Part shown: in pieces, positions 36,430 to 46,431 of the stretch
Position numbering within the stretch: the first letter of the stretch is position 1
Layout of the letters: the number at the start of each line of letters is the position of its first letter
Source of the DNA: a bacterium
GTDB taxonomy: Bacteria > Bacillota > Clostridia > Lachnospirales > Lachnospiraceae
Reading direction: 5' to 3'
Length of the DNA: 64,000 nt
NCBI GenBank assembly: GCA_023663725.1
Contig: JAMPGX010000001.1
Coordinates: 62,001 to 126,000 of the forward strand
Translations under genes and position numbers: made by a program
The notes under the pieces: generated by a model
Told to the model about the DNA's origin: nothing
Databases searched by the model: none
What the model saw: the letters and a program-made list of their open reading frames with translations, nothing else

Positions 36430-37470
36430 CTAAGCCTGTGATGTGGAAGCCGACTGCGCCTCATCAGCCGCGCTGTCACCTAGCCCAAAGTGTTGCCGCA
36501 CCTTGCTCTCAAGCTCCTGACACACTGCCGGATTGTCCTTGAGATACTGCTTGGCGTTCTCTCGGCCCTGTCCAATCTTATCCCCATTGTATGCATACCA
36601 TGCGCCGGACTTATTTACAATATCCACGCTGACGGCCAGGTCAAGAATATCTCCAACTACGGATATCCCTTCACCAAACATTATATCAAATTCCGCCTCC
36701 TTGAAAGGCGGCGCAATCTTATTCTTAACTACCTTGACTCTGGTATGGTTACCAATGATCTCGCCACCTTGCTTTAGAGCTTCCACACGGCGCACATCCA
36801 TGCGCACAGAGGAATAAAACTTCAGCGCCCGACCGCCAGTGGTGGTCTCTGGATTGCCAAACATCACGCCCACCTTCTCCCGCAGCTGATTGATAAAGAT
36901 TACGGTACAGTTGGACTTGCTGATTACTGCCGTCAGCTTTCTCAACGCCTGGGACATCAAACGGGCCTGCAGACCCACATGAGAGTCTCCCATTTCTCCA
37001 TCAATTTCAGCCTTGGGCACCAACGCCGCCACAGAGTCCACAACCACGATATCTATAGCGCCGGATCGCACCATAGTCTCCGTGATCTCCAGAGCCTGCT
37101 CGCCATTGTCCGGCTGAGATATGTACAGATTGTCAATATCCACGCCAATGTTCTTGGCATAGACAGGATCCAGCGCGTGCTCCGCGTCAATAAATCCCGC
37201 AATACCGCCCCTTTTCTGCACCTCTGCAATCATGTGCAGCGTTACCGTTGTCTTACCACTGGATTCAGGTCCATAGATTTCGACAATCCTGCCCTTGGGG
37301 ATACCGCCCAGTCCCAGCGCAATATCCAGGCTCAGAGAGCCTGTGGGAATTGTCTCCACATTCATCTGGCTGGCAGGGTCACCCAGCTTCATCACGGCTC
37401 CTTTGCCATACTGCTTCTCAATCTGACTGATAGCCGCATCCAATGCCTTCAATTTCTCATTCTTTTCCAT
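36430..37470 (-). CDS. recA: Recombinase RecA
   Basis: This 346-residue DNA-strand-exchange ATPase also serves as LexA co-protease. Walker A is GPESSGKT, followed by [11 protein letters not shown] and [19 protein letters not shown]. Walker B is [14 protein letters not shown], and the L2 loop is [18 protein letters not shown]. Its promoter carries two LexA-type boxes (37571-37611), and recX follows. Confidence 0.98.
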   Translation of the reverse strand: MEKNEKLKALDAAISQIEKQYGKGAVMKLGDPASQMNVETIPTGSLSLDIALGLGGIPKGRIVEIYGPESSGKTTVTLHMIAEVQKRGGIAGFIDAEHALDPVYAKNIGVDIDNLYISQPDNGEQALEITETMVRSGAIDIVVVDSVAALVPKAEIDGEMGDSHVGLQARLMSQALRKLTAVISKSNCTVIFINQLREKVGVMFGNPETTTGGRALKFYSSVRMDVRRVEALKQGGEIIGNHTRVKVVKNKIAPPFKEAEFDIMFGEGISVVGDILDLAVSVDIVNKSGAWYAYNGDKIGQGRENAKQYLKDNPAVCQELESKVRQHFGLGDSAADEAQSASTSQA

Positions 37471-37570
37471 ACTAACCTCTTTCCTGCGATACTACAGTGT
37501 CACTCCGTCACATCGCATTTGTCTGTATTTGGATGACTGGCATCCGGATAAGCTCCCTCTCAGGAGCAGG

Positions 37571-37622
37571 GAACAAACGTTCTTGTTTGTTCCAGAATAA
37601 AACATTTGTTCTGTTTTGTCAA
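37571..37622 (-). promoter_or_regulatory. recA promoter with two LexA (SOS) boxes
   Basis: On the minus strand TTGACA (37622-37617) and TATTCT (37599-37594) are 17 bases apart. Box 1, GAACAAACGTTC (37571-37582), fits the Gram-positive LexA core GAAC-N4-GTTC exactly. Box 2, AAACATTTGTTC (37600-37611), fits with one change and fills the promoter spacer. LexA bound at both would block polymerase, giving SOS control of recA-recX. Confidence 0.85.
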
Positions 37623-37830
37623 CACTTTTGGGATTACTTTTTCCACATTGTGTCTACATATTCATAATACTTTACTTCCAGTCCATTAAACAGTACTCAT
37701 AAACATTCCTCCCCTTTTCCATAGGACATGTTGCTTCATACATGACCACTATTCTGCCATCTTGATTATACATACATGAATTCAAGGGCGAAACGCCGGA
37801 CCGTATCAGAGTATAGCAGTTGAATTCAAA
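37623..37830. other. Intergenic region upstream of recA promoter
   Basis: This is about 208 bases of A+T-rich sequence between the recA promoter and the cinA terminator. I see no gene or RNA in it. Confidence 0.4.
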
Positions 37831-37880
37831 AAAAATGTATCATATTTTCCATACAAATGCAAGAAGATATGATACATTTT
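37831..37880 (-). terminator. Terminator of cinA
   Basis: On the minus strand AATGTATCATAT pairs with ATATGATACATT around a 20-odd-base loop and runs into TTTTTTTTG. It lies 33 bases past the cinA stop. Confidence 0.82.
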
Positions 37881-37912
37881 ATATTCTTTTTATAAAGTAA
37901 TCCGTACACGGG

Positions 37913-39181
37913 CTATTTTTTTTCGCCAAATGTAACTTTACTAAAATACTCCAGCATACATCCGCGCATCAGCGCCAGCGCTGCCGAAACCGCCGCTTCC
38001 CGAATTGTCTGGCGGTTTCCTGAAAAATGATATTCTCTGGTAGTCACCTCACCCTTCACGCAACAGGCGATATATACCAAACCTACAGGTTTATCCTCCG
38101 TCCCTCCGTCCGGACCAGCGAGGCCGGTTACGCTTACTGCCACATCGCCCTTAGCCACAAAAGCCAGGCCCTTGGCCATCTCCTCCGCTGTCTGACGGCT
38201 GACTGCACCATATTTCTCCAAAGTTCCTTTTTTTACTCCCAGTATCTTCCTCTTGGCTTTGTTCGAATAGGTCACATAGCCGGACTTATAGACATCGGAA
38301 GCGCCAGGCACATTGATCAGTCGGGCGGACAGCAATCCCCCCGTGCAGGACTCGGCACAGGTCACGGTAAGCTTGTTGGCCAGCAGCAATTCCACCACCG
38401 CTCTCTCCAACGTCACCTCCTCGTCCGTGGTATAGATATGGCTTCCCATCCGACTCTTGATCTCCTTGATCACCGGCTTAATCAATCTGCGGGCTTCCTT
38501 CTCCCCCTCAGCCCTGGCCGTCACCCGGATATGTACCTCGCCCGGCTTGGCATAGGTCGCCAGCGTTGGATTGGTCTGACTGTCAATCATATCCTTCAAC
38601 AGCGTCTCCACCTTGCTCTCTCCGATACCGCATGCCTTGACAGTCTGGGAAGTGATAATTCCCGGCTCCAGCTTTTTCAGATATGGAATAACATGCTCCT
38701 CAAACATAGGCTTCAGCTCATGAGGCGGACCAGGAAGCAATATCACATGGGTTTTGTCCCCCGCTATGATGACCCCAGGCGCGGTGCCATTGGGATTAGG
38801 CAATACAACCGCCCCCTCCGGGATCAACGCCTGCTTCCAATTATTATCCGTAGGCGTGACTCCCCTGCTTGCAAAATAGCGCTCAATATGCTTCCTGACG
38901 GCAACATCCTCCATCAGTTTTCGCCCCATGACCGCCGACGCCACTTCCTTGGTCAAATCATCCTCCGTGGGCCCCAGACCACCGGACAGAATTACCACAT
39001 CCGAGCGCCCCACCGCCATCCGCAGCGTCTGCTCGAGCCTTTGCTCATTGTCCCCCACCACAGACTGGTAATAGCAGGACAATCCCAGTCCAGCACATTT
39101 TTCCGCCAGATAAGCCGCGTTGGTATTCACGATATTGCCCAGCAAAAGCTCCGTTCCCACACAAATCAATTCCGCCGTCAT
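37913..39181 (-). CDS. cinA: CinA: competence/damage-inducible protein, NMN deamidase
   Basis: This 422-residue protein has an N-terminal MoCF-like domain (ELICVGTELLLGNIVNTNAAYLAEK, VILSGGLGPTEDDLTKEV, VILLPGPPHELKPMFEE). The C-terminal CinA amidase domain has the nucleophilic Ser region CAESCTGGLLSARLINVPGASDVYKSGYVTYSN and GLAGPDGGTEDKPVGLVYI. It probably recycles pyridine nucleotides. The ATG at 39181 has GGAGAGG 9 bases upstream. Its position next to pgsA and recA repeats the cinA-recA linkage seen in many Firmicutes. Confidence 0.94.
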   Translation of the reverse strand: MTAELICVGTELLLGNIVNTNAAYLAEKCAGLGLSCYYQSVVGDNEQRLEQTLRMAVGRSDVVILSGGLGPTEDDLTKEVASAVMGRKLMEDVAVRKHIERYFASRGVTPTDNNWKQALIPEGAVVLPNPNGTAPGVIIAGDKTHVILLPGPPHELKPMFEEHVIPYLKKLEPGIITSQTVKACGIGESKVETLLKDMIDSQTNPTLATYAKPGEVHIRVTARAEGEKEARRLIKPVIKEIKSRMGSHIYTTDEEVTLERAVVELLLANKLTVTCAESCTGGLLSARLINVPGASDVYKSGYVTYSNKAKRKILGVKKGTLEKYGAVSRQTAEEMAKGLAFVAKGDVAVSVTGLAGPDGGTEDKPVGLVYIACCVKGEVTTREYHFSGNRQTIREAAVSAALALMRGCMLEYFSKVTFGEKK

Positions 39182-39227
39182 TATAGTCGCCCTCTCCACT
39201 CCCGATATAAGCTCTGACTGACATCCC

Positions 39228-39794
39228 TCACGCCTGTTCCCCCATAACTGCCCTGTTTTTTATCAGATAATCCACCAGGGAAACTACTGTCAGCACCAGA
39301 GCAATCCACATCACCATATCCGTAACAATTTTCATTCCCGACCATATCCAAGACAAATCGACAATCATCAGACACACCATAACCATCTGAAAAACGGTCT
39401 TAAATTTGCCCCAATAGCTCGCCGCAATCACCACCCGATTATCAGCCGCCACAAGACGAAAGCCGCTGATGATAAATTCCCTGCTGATAATGATAATGAC
39501 CACCCAGGCCGGAATCCGTTCCATGGCAACCAGCGCGATCAGCGCCGCGCTGACCAGCAGCTTATCCGCGAGCGGGTCCATAAATTTGCCAAAATTGGTG
39601 ACCATATTGTATTTTCTGGCAATCTTGCCATCAATCAGATCCGTCAGACTGGCAATGATAAAGATAGCCAATGCCACGATCTCCGAGATCAGCAGGTTAC
39701 TGCCAAACCAACCCGCATCTCCTCCCAGCAGCGCAATGACAAACGGAACAATCAAAATCATACGGAATATCGTCAGTTTATTAGGTAAATTCAT
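39228..39794 (-). CDS. pgsA: Phosphatidylglycerophosphate synthase
   Basis: This 188-residue CDP-alcohol phosphatidyltransferase makes phosphatidylglycerol phosphate from CDP-diacylglycerol and glycerol-3-phosphate. The catalytic motif is complete: DLIDGKIARKYN followed by GKFMDPLADK, that is D-x2-D-G-x2-A-R-x8-G-x3-D-x3-D. Several membrane segments are present. The ATG at 39794 follows GGAGAA at 6 bases. The gene begins 17 bases after the rimO stop. Confidence 0.95.
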   Translation of the reverse strand: MNLPNKLTIFRMILIVPFVIALLGGDAGWFGSNLLISEIVALAIFIIASLTDLIDGKIARKYNMVTNFGKFMDPLADKLLVSAALIALVAMERIPAWVVIIIISREFIISGFRLVAADNRVVIAASYWGKFKTVFQMVMVCLMIVDLSWIWSGMKIVTDMVMWIALVLTVVSLVDYLIKNRAVMGEQA

Positions 39795-39811
39795 CACACA
39801 TTCTCCATTCA

Positions 39812-41158
39812 TTATCCATGCTGCTCCGACCAGAGCTCACCGATCAGATCATATTCATTGCATCCCGTCACCTGTGCCTGAACCAGATCACCGCTCATCA
39901 GTGTAACGGAGGCATGCAGGAACAAATAGCCATCCACTCCCGGCGCATCCCGGTAAGTGCGTGCCACATATATTTGCTCCTCTTCCCCTGCCATCCGGCC
40001 CTCGACCATAACCGTCAACACCTGCCCTATCATATCCTCCGCCTTGGCGAACGCAATCTCCTGTTGCAGCTCCATGATCTCCTCCCGCCAGGCCACCTTT
40101 TGCTCATCGGGAACCTGATCCGGCATCTCAGCCGCCGCTGTGCCCTCCTCCTGAGAATAGGTAAATACTCCCAGACGGTCAAATTCCATCTCATTTACAA
40201 AATCTACCAGCTTCTCATGATCCTCCTGGTTCTCTCCCGGGAATCCGGTAATCAATGTAGTGCGCAGACAGATATCAGGTATTTCCTCCCGCAGCTGACC
40301 GATCAACTCCCGCAGCTGACTCTGGGTGGCGCGTCTGCCCATGCGCCGCAGAATCCTGTCACTGGCATGCTGAATGGGAATATCCAGATAATGACAGACC
40401 TTGGGCTCCTTCTTGATCGCATCAATCAACTCCTGAGTGATTTCCTCCGGATAACAGTACAAGAGTCGAATCCAGCTGATTCCCGGAATCTGACCAAGCT
40501 CATGCAAGAGCAGGGGAAGAGTCTTCTCCCCATACCTGTCCTCACCGTATATCGTGGTCTCCTGGGCCACCAATATCAGCTCTCTGACCCCCTGCTGCGC
40601 CAGAATATTGGCCTGCTCCAGCAGAATCTCCATCGGCACGCTGCGGTAGCCTCCCCTGACCTGAGGAATGACACAATAACTGCATCTCTTATTACAGCCC
40701 TCCGCAATTTTCAGATAAGCATAATAACCGCCGGTGGTCAGCACCCTGTTGACATTGGGAATACGTGGAGCATCCGGATCCTGCACAAGCACTGTCGGGC
40801 GTCCCCCTTCCAGAACCAGTTCGACAGCATCCACGATCTGGTCGAGAGCCGTAGTGCCCACGATGGCGTCCACCTCGGGAATCTCGCTGCAAATCTCCCT
40901 GTAATATCGTTGAGCCAGGCATCCACAGGCCACCAGAGCACTGACTTTACCGCTTTTTTTCAGCTCGGCAGCCTCCAACAATGCTCTAATGCTCTCCTCC
41001 TTGGCATCCCCGATAAAGCAACAGGTATTCACCACTATGATATCACATTCCTCTTCATCATCCGTAAAAGAATATCCCTTCTGCTGCAGCAATCCCAGCA
41101 TCTCTTCCGTATCTGCCAGATTCTTGTCACATCCCAGGGAAATGAACAAAATCTTCAT
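39812..41158 (-). CDS. rimO: Ribosomal protein S12 methylthiotransferase RimO
   Basis: This 448-residue radical SAM enzyme methylthiolates an Asp of ribosomal protein S12. The N-terminal UPF0004 domain binds a second cluster (LGCDKNLADTEEM, NTCCFIGDAKEES, ACGCLAQRY). The radical SAM motif is CNKRCSYCVIP (C-x3-C-x2-C), and the C-terminal TRAM domain runs near QVLTVMVEGR. The LGCDKN start separates RimO from MiaB. It leads the rimO-pgsA-cinA series. Confidence 0.95.
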   Translation of the reverse strand: MKILFISLGCDKNLADTEEMLGLLQQKGYSFTDDEEECDIIVVNTCCFIGDAKEESIRALLEAAELKKSGKVSALVACGCLAQRYYREICSEIPEVDAIVGTTALDQIVDAVELVLEGGRPTVLVQDPDAPRIPNVNRVLTTGGYYAYLKIAEGCNKRCSYCVIPQVRGGYRSVPMEILLEQANILAQQGVRELILVAQETTIYGEDRYGEKTLPLLLHELGQIPGISWIRLLYCYPEEITQELIDAIKKEPKVCHYLDIPIQHASDRILRRMGRRATQSQLRELIGQLREEIPDICLRTTLITGFPGENQEDHEKLVDFVNEMEFDRLGVFTYSQEEGTAAAEMPDQVPDEQKVAWREEIMELQQEIAFAKAEDMIGQVLTVMVEGRMAGEEEQIYVARTYRDAPGVDGYLFLHASVTLMSGDLVQAQVTGCNEYDLIGELWSEQHG

Positions 41159-41240
41159 GTTCGCACCTCCGCACAGCGCAGGCCTTGTAAAGGGGAAGAA
41201 ACACTCCTCAAGCGAAACATTTCTCCCCCTGCTTTACCCT

Positions 41241-41561
41241 TTAAGCCTCTGTGTCCTGCGCTGATGCCTCCTGCTCCTGCGCATCCTCTGCTATGACCGC
41301 TTCCTGAGCGTCCATCTGTTCCTCCATTACCTCGTCCTCAGCAAGAATCTTGATTTTGCCCTGATTTAATTCCTCAACAGCCACCGACAGAGGCTTCTTG
41401 CCCATGCCATCCACCATCGGCTCGTCACCGCTGATGATCTGTCTGGCCCTCTTGGATGTGGCCATAACAATGGAATACCTACTGTTGACTACCGGCGCTT
41501 CTCCCTGCTCTACCTCACTGTTTACTACCTTCATCAAATCTGAATAAGATGGATGTAACAT
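41241..41561 (-). CDS. rpoZ: RNA polymerase omega subunit
   Basis: This 106-residue protein begins [16 protein letters not shown] and has the omega core NSRYSIVMATSKRARQII and KKPLSVAVEELNQGKI. The acidic, Gln/Glu/Ala-rich tail from about residue 78 is longer than usual and probably disordered. The start overlaps the gmk stop as TAATG. The remA-gmk-rpoZ order is standard in Firmicutes. Confidence 0.94.
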   Translation of the reverse strand: MLHPSYSDLMKVVNSEVEQGEAPVVNSRYSIVMATSKRARQIISGDEPMVDGMGKKPLSVAVEELNQGKIKILAEDEVMEEQMDAQEAVIAEDAQEQEASAQDTEA

Positions 41562-42193
41562 TACTGCGCTCCTTTCGAGAACTGACTCAGTCCTCCTCTA
41601 ATCTCTTCTATTAATGTCTGCTGCCTCGAAACGGTACAATGCGCATTCTGTATCATGCTGTGAATCTGCCGCACGCACGCCTCCAGGTCATCATTAATGA
41701 CAATATAATCATAGGCCTCTATGCCCTCTGACTCCTCCACCGCTCGGGCCAGTCTCCTGGCAATCACCTCTGGCGTCTCCGTACCTCTGCCCTCCAGTCT
41801 CCGTCTGAGCTCTGCTGCGCTGGGCGGCGTTACAAAGAGCAGCAGACAGTCTGGAATCAACCTCTTAATCTGCAGCGCCCCCTGTATCTCAATCTCCAGT
41901 ATCACATCGCGGCCCGCCTCAAGCTGCTCCTGCACATAATCGCGGGGAGTTCCATAATAATTTCCACAATAACAGGCATACTCCAACATCTGTCCCCGTC
42001 GGATACGCTCCTGAAAAGCGTCCGTATCCACAAAAAAATACTCTATGCCATCTCGCTCTCCCTCTCTTGGCCTCCGAGTAGTCATGGATACGGACAGGGA
42101 ATAATTGTCATAGTCCCGCATCAACCGCTTCATCAAAGTTCCCTTGCCCGCACCGGAAAAACCGGAAATCACAGTCAGCACGCCTCTACTCAT
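41561..42193 (-). CDS. gmk: Guanylate kinase
   Basis: This enzyme of 210 residues phosphorylates GMP to GDP. It has the P-loop [15 protein letters not shown], the GMP-binding region [36 protein letters not shown] and the lid [10 protein letters not shown]. The ATG at 42193 has GGAGG 8 bases upstream and lies 8 bases inside the end of remA. Confidence 0.96.
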   Translation of the reverse strand: MSRGVLTVISGFSGAGKGTLMKRLMRDYDNYSLSVSMTTRRPREGERDGIEYFFVDTDAFQERIRRGQMLEYACYCGNYYGTPRDYVQEQLEAGRDVILEIEIQGALQIKRLIPDCLLLFVTPPSAAELRRRLEGRGTETPEVIARRLARAVEESEGIEAYDYIVINDDLEACVRQIHSMIQNAHCTVSRQQTLIEEIRGGLSQFSKGAQ

Positions 42194-42446
42194 CTTCATT
42201 ACCTCCACTCTCCGCCCTGGCTCTTCCGGCAATGGTCTCCGGCAGCAAGGCTGACAGTACGATACGGCTGTTCTCCATCACCAGCACTGCCTTGGTTTTG
42301 CGACCCTGGGTCGCGTCAATGACCGTGCCCTCCTCCTTGGCCCTCTGCACCAGCCGCTTGATCGGCGCGGATTCCGGACTGACAATGGCGATAATCTTGC
42401 CGGTGTTGACAATATTTCCAAATCCTATATGAATCAGTTTATTCAT
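42186..42446 (-). CDS. remA: RemA family DNA-binding regulator
   Basis: This 86-residue protein is the DUF370/RemA family: [33 protein letters not shown] and [27 protein letters not shown]. In Bacillus RemA activates matrix operons and osmoprotection genes as a ring-shaped DNA-wrapping protein. It is coupled to gmk, with an 8-base overlap, and follows the YicC gene by 15 bases. Confidence 0.95.
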   Translation of the reverse strand: MNKLIHIGFGNIVNTGKIIAIVSPESAPIKRLVQRAKEEGTVIDATQGRKTKAVLVMENSRIVLSALLPETIAGRARAESGGNEDE

Positions 42447-42461
42447 GGAGTATCCTCACTG

Positions 42462-43340
42462 CTATTCAATGTTCTGAATCTGTTCCCGTATCTTCTCTAT
42501 CTCTGTCTTGAGCTCAATCGCACAGCCTGTGATCTCAAGATCGTTCGATTTTGACAGTGTGGTGTTGGCCTCCCGATTCATTTCCTGAGCGATAAAATCC
42601 AGCTTTCTTCCAATGCTTCCGCCCTCCAGAAGAGTCTTCTTCGTCGTCTCGATATGGCTGCGCAGCCGCACCAGCTCCTCATCCACGCAGACCTTGTCCG
42701 CAAAGATCGTCACCTCCATCAGCAATCGGTTCTCATCCACCTGGGCATCCCCCAGCAGGTCCCTCACCTTGTCCTCCAGCTTCTGCCGATATTCCCGCAC
42801 AATCTGAGGAGATCTCTCACTGATAAAGTCCACCATCTCCAACATACCGTCCAGCTTGTCTATAAGATCATCCCGCAGGTGCTCGCCCTCCGCAATCCGC
42901 GTCTGTACAAAGCCCTCCGCCGCGCCCCTGATAGCCTTCTGCAGCTCCTTCCACAGCTCCTCCTCATCGATGTTCTGCTCCTCCATCGTGAACACCTCTG
43001 GGTAGCGCGACAGGGTGGATACCCGCACATCATCGTCCAGCCCAAACTCCTCCTGCATCATTCGCAGATACTTCATATATTCCGCCGCCAGCTCCCTGTT
43101 GTATCGAATGCCCGCATTGTCCTCGTTGTAATCCTCATAAGTGACAAATACATCCACCTTGCCCCGCGAGATATAGTTCTTCAGCTCGGTGCGGATAGAC
43201 GACTCAAAAAAGTTGAGCTTCTTGGGCATCTTGATGTTCACATCCAGATATCGATGATTCACAGATTTCATCTCCACCGTTATCTTGTGATTGTTCTCGG
43301 CGATCTCACATCTGCCGAAGCCAGTCATACTCTTGATCAT
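42462..43340 (-). CDS. YicC/YloC family endoribonuclease
   Basis: This 292-residue protein begins MIKSMTGFGRCEI, the signature of the family, and has VEMKSVNHRYLDVNIKMPKKL and the C-terminal IAQEMNREANTTLSKSNDLEITG. Members are stress-linked endoribonucleases. The start at 43340 lacks a good ribosome site (GGGGG is too close); an ATG at 43352 would add four residues. It begins the yicC-remA-gmk-rpoZ series. Confidence 0.9.
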   Translation of the reverse strand: MIKSMTGFGRCEIAENNHKITVEMKSVNHRYLDVNIKMPKKLNFFESSIRTELKNYISRGKVDVFVTYEDYNEDNAGIRYNRELAAEYMKYLRMMQEEFGLDDDVRVSTLSRYPEVFTMEEQNIDEEELWKELQKAIRGAAEGFVQTRIAEGEHLRDDLIDKLDGMLEMVDFISERSPQIVREYRQKLEDKVRDLLGDAQVDENRLLMEVTIFADKVCVDEELVRLRSHIETTKKTLLEGGSIGRKLDFIAQEMNREANTTLSKSNDLEITGCAIELKTEIEKIREQIQNIE

Positions 43341-43527
43341 ATCATACCCCCGCATATCGCAAGCCCGCTTGCAATACTGCTTCTGCATCTCATCCTCTGT
43401 GCTGCATACTTCATTATATTATAGAGTAGAATGCCCAGATAGTCAAGTCCCGAAGAATAGATAACCAAAATAGAGGATACTAAAAAGGGAAAGGACCATG
43501 ACAGCCCCTTCCCGTACCTTATGACCT

Positions 43528-45957
43528 CTAACTGTGCTCCGCCAGATACAACCTCACCCTGCTCTGAATAATCCCTGCCACAGTGACCGCATCCTTGTCT
43601 CCAGCGAAAAAGCTCTCCGCCTCCTCCATCACAATCCTGGCTATGGCATCATCACTGCGCGGCAGGGGACCACTTTTCTCCGCCAGCTCCAGAAAATCAC
43701 CGATACAAGAGCTTCCATCCGGCTTCAATCGCAGAGCGGTATAGTGTCCATGGCCCCTATTTAGAAGTTCATATCCGGGATCGTCCTTATCCTGTCCAAT
43801 ATACCGGACATAAATCTCCCTGCACAGCGGAGTATCCTGCCTCCTCTGACGCCTCATGCTATAAAGGTACTCACCATATCCCTTTACTGTGTCCAGGCAG
43901 TCGGCGCCCTTTCTGACCACCAGAAAATAGTCGCAGCTCCAAAAGCTCCCGCAGCCGCTCTCCGTCGGGTATCCCACACAGTGGAAATCCTCCCCCAGAC
44001 TGCCTATCGTGTCACACAGCCTGTTCAGGGTACTGAAATTTCCCACATAAGCCAAGGCCTTCCCCTCCTGCATCAGCGTATTCGCCTCCGAGCCCACCGA
44101 CACCTTGCCATACTGTTTGCATAACTCCAACAGTCTGATGAACTCCTCACTGTCGAAACTGCAGGTGTTCTCCTGCAAATCCAGAAAAGGACTATTCACC
44201 ACATTCTGCAATACCAGATGTTGAAATATCCCTCTTCCTCCAAAGGGCGCCACACTCGTCGCCACGACCGCCTCCAGCTCTGAGCGGATCTCCTCCCGCC
44301 CCAGCAGTGAGAGTACATCCTCCACACTCCAGCTGTCCTCATCCCACACACTGCGATTCACCAGCATCGTCCGCAGCTCCGCGTCCAGGGCGAGTCCGAC
44401 CTGTCTGCCATCAATCCTGCCGCATTCCAGCACTCCTGGAAAGATGGAATCCCTCACCTCCTGCGACAGCACATCAGTCAGATCCTCCAGCAGTCCCTTT
44501 TCATACAGGGTCTCCATGTCCTCGCGGGAGACATACAGGGCCTCCGGCCCCCTCCCCGCCACCAGCTCCGCCATCAGACGGTCCCGGTACGCCTCCGGGT
44601 CCTCCGCGTCGTACTCCACTGTGATCCCTTGCTGCCGATGCTTCTTGGTATAATCCGCAGCGCATGCCTGCAGCTCGGCACAGTTCGATGTCAGGCTCGT
44701 CACTGTCATGTTGCCCTCTGTAGAGGGCTTCTCGGTATTCAACAGATATATCGCCACATCCTCCCCTCCGCCATAGTAATCCCTCTCACGGATGAGCAGC
44801 TTGCCCTCTGAGTTCCTGAACAGACTCAGGTCGCCGACATTGATGGAAATGTCCTCCGCCAGATAGTTCATCAGCTCCAGTATCCCACCCGTACACAGAT
44901 CCCATCGGTACAGAGTCCCCTCTGACAGATAGTAGAGCATTCCATCCTCCGTCATACAACAGCACATATCCATCCTGTCACCGTATGGCAGTGAGAGCAG
45001 CAGCTTCATCTCCTGCTTCTGCTGGTCATACATAAACAGCTTCGTCTCACCCCTGCCAAAATGCGCCATGCTAAATATCGGGGCTCCGTCCGGGTTCCTC
45101 ACCAGATAGCGTATCTCATCCGCTCCCTCCTCAGGCCCACCCTGGTCCTCTGTCGGAAAGGGTGTGATGACACAGGACGCATGGCCCTCGGCATCCAAAA
45201 CAGCTATCTTCCTCGCGGTCTCACTCGCCTCCATCGGCCGAGAATAATAATAATAGTTTCCCTGGCGGTCCACGCGCAGGCTATGCCACTGCCCCCATCC
45301 TCTGTCCGCCAGATAACCGCTCTCAGTCACGCCCTGGTACAGATCCACGGTCTTGACCAGATTGCCCTCCACATCCATATGCACCGCGGTCAGGGCGCGC
45401 ACCCTGTCGTCCTCCTCATGCCATCCCAGTCCGAAATCATGCCCCTCCTCATATGCCACCCGCAGGAACACATATTCCTCCTCATTGCGCATGCTAAATG
45501 TGCAGAGCTCCACCTCGCTCTCCCCGCCCGTGAGATCATCCGCATTCAACTCTGCATGGCTTACCTCTCCCGTGTCCCCATCAAAGCGGCTTACAAAATA
45601 GCGGGCCTCACCCTCTTCTGTGACAATGCGTTCCACAAAGCAATAGAGAGCTCCGTAAGATCCTCCGCCGACAACGGTGCGCGACTGATAGGCAAAGTCG
45701 GGATCGTACTGCAGATGATCGATATATTGCTCCACATAGAGTGTCTCCCCCTTGCCTCTGGACTTGGTCTGCTTCCACTCCGATGTCCTCCAGTCAAAGC
45801 CTGAGCGGTCCACAGCCTCCTCGCTCCCCTGATCCGCGGAGGGATTCGCCGCCGGGTCCACAACATTCCCGACGTTTCCACAGCCAGACAGACATAGTAG
45901 TATTAGGATACAGAATAGCGTAATCGTTGTCTTTAGGTTACCAGCTTTATTGTCCAT
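43528..45957 (-). CDS. Large lipoprotein with solute-binding-protein-like C-terminal half
   Basis: This 809-residue protein has a lipoprotein signal with lipobox LSGC (TTITLFCILILLCLSGCG). Residues of about 60-440 are rich in beta strands with repeated short blocks (YYYYSRPME, MLYYLSEGTLYRWDLCTGG) and look like a propeller or sensor fold. From about 440 the sequence resembles a family 1 extracellular solute-binding protein: TVTSLTSNCAELQACAADYTKK, VEYDAEDPEAYRDRLMAELVAGRGPEAL, LLEDLTDVLSQEVR and GKALAYVGNFSTLNRLCD. No permease or ATPase genes are adjacent, so a sensing or orphan binding role is as likely as transport. The ligand is unknown. The N-terminal fold call is weak. Confidence 0.8.
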   Translation of the reverse strand: MDNKAGNLKTTITLFCILILLCLSGCGNVGNVVDPAANPSADQGSEEAVDRSGFDWRTSEWKQTKSRGKGETLYVEQYIDHLQYDPDFAYQSRTVVGGGSYGALYCFVERIVTEEGEARYFVSRFDGDTGEVSHAELNADDLTGGESEVELCTFSMRNEEEYVFLRVAYEEGHDFGLGWHEEDDRVRALTAVHMDVEGNLVKTVDLYQGVTESGYLADRGWGQWHSLRVDRQGNYYYYSRPMEASETARKIAVLDAEGHASCVITPFPTEDQGGPEEGADEIRYLVRNPDGAPIFSMAHFGRGETKLFMYDQQKQEMKLLLSLPYGDRMDMCCCMTEDGMLYYLSEGTLYRWDLCTGGILELMNYLAEDISINVGDLSLFRNSEGKLLIRERDYYGGGEDVAIYLLNTEKPSTEGNMTVTSLTSNCAELQACAADYTKKHRQQGITVEYDAEDPEAYRDRLMAELVAGRGPEALYVSREDMETLYEKGLLEDLTDVLSQEVRDSIFPGVLECGRIDGRQVGLALDAELRTMLVNRSVWDEDSWSVEDVLSLLGREEIRSELEAVVATSVAPFGGRGIFQHLVLQNVVNSPFLDLQENTCSFDSEEFIRLLELCKQYGKVSVGSEANTLMQEGKALAYVGNFSTLNRLCDTIGSLGEDFHCVGYPTESGCGSFWSCDYFLVVRKGADCLDTVKGYGEYLYSMRRQRRQDTPLCREIYVRYIGQDKDDPGYELLNRGHGHYTALRLKPDGSSCIGDFLELAEKSGPLPRSDDAIARIVMEEAESFFAGDKDAVTVAGIIQSRVRLYLAEHS

Positions 45958-46155
45958 ACAATATCCATCCTCTCAACCTAACATTAATTGGCATAAAGGG
46001 AGTATCCGCCATTTTTTATTCCTTCAAGCAATGAGCCAAGTGTCGTGCTTATTACCAGGTATTTGATTCCAATGTAGGTACTCCCCTTGCATGCTCTTGC
46101 CTTACTCTGGCAGCATATCGCTGACTATGTCAGCCATATTGCATGAATCCATAAC
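45958..46155. other. Short intergenic region
   Basis: About 200 bases between the lipoprotein gene and the small secreted protein gene, both on the minus strand. It should hold the promoter of the lipoprotein gene. I see no distinct motif. Confidence 0.35.
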
Positions 46156-46431
46156 CTACTCATACTTGTCACTTGGAATATGATAAGTATCCAGCTTAGT
46201 TTCTTTGATTATTACTACCTGAAAACAGCTATGACATTCCACCACTTCCAGTCCATATAGATCATATACCTCACACCGATAATGCTCACTACATTTCCGG
46301 AAATCTCTTCTCTCCGTTGGATAAGAAGTAGTTGTCGCCGGATGCCCACAACCATTTGTTGCCGCATAGACACTAAATCCTGAGAACAACAGCATCCCAG
46401 CCAGGCCAAATATCACCAGTTTTTTCTTCAT
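46156..46431 (-). CDS. Small secreted cysteine-containing protein
   Basis: This 91-residue protein has a clear signal peptide (MKKKLVIFGLAGMLLFSGF then SVYAA). The mature part of about 68 residues has four to five Cys and several His (NGCGHPATTTSYP, KCSEHYRCEVYDL, VECHSCFQVVII), suggesting disulfides or a metal site. AGAGG lies 7 bases before the ATG at 46431. It is A+T-rich compared with its neighbours and stands alone. I do not recognise the family. Confidence 0.7.
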   Translation of the reverse strand: MKKKLVIFGLAGMLLFSGFSVYAATNGCGHPATTTSYPTERRDFRKCSEHYRCEVYDLYGLEVVECHSCFQVVIIKETKLDTYHIPSDKYE

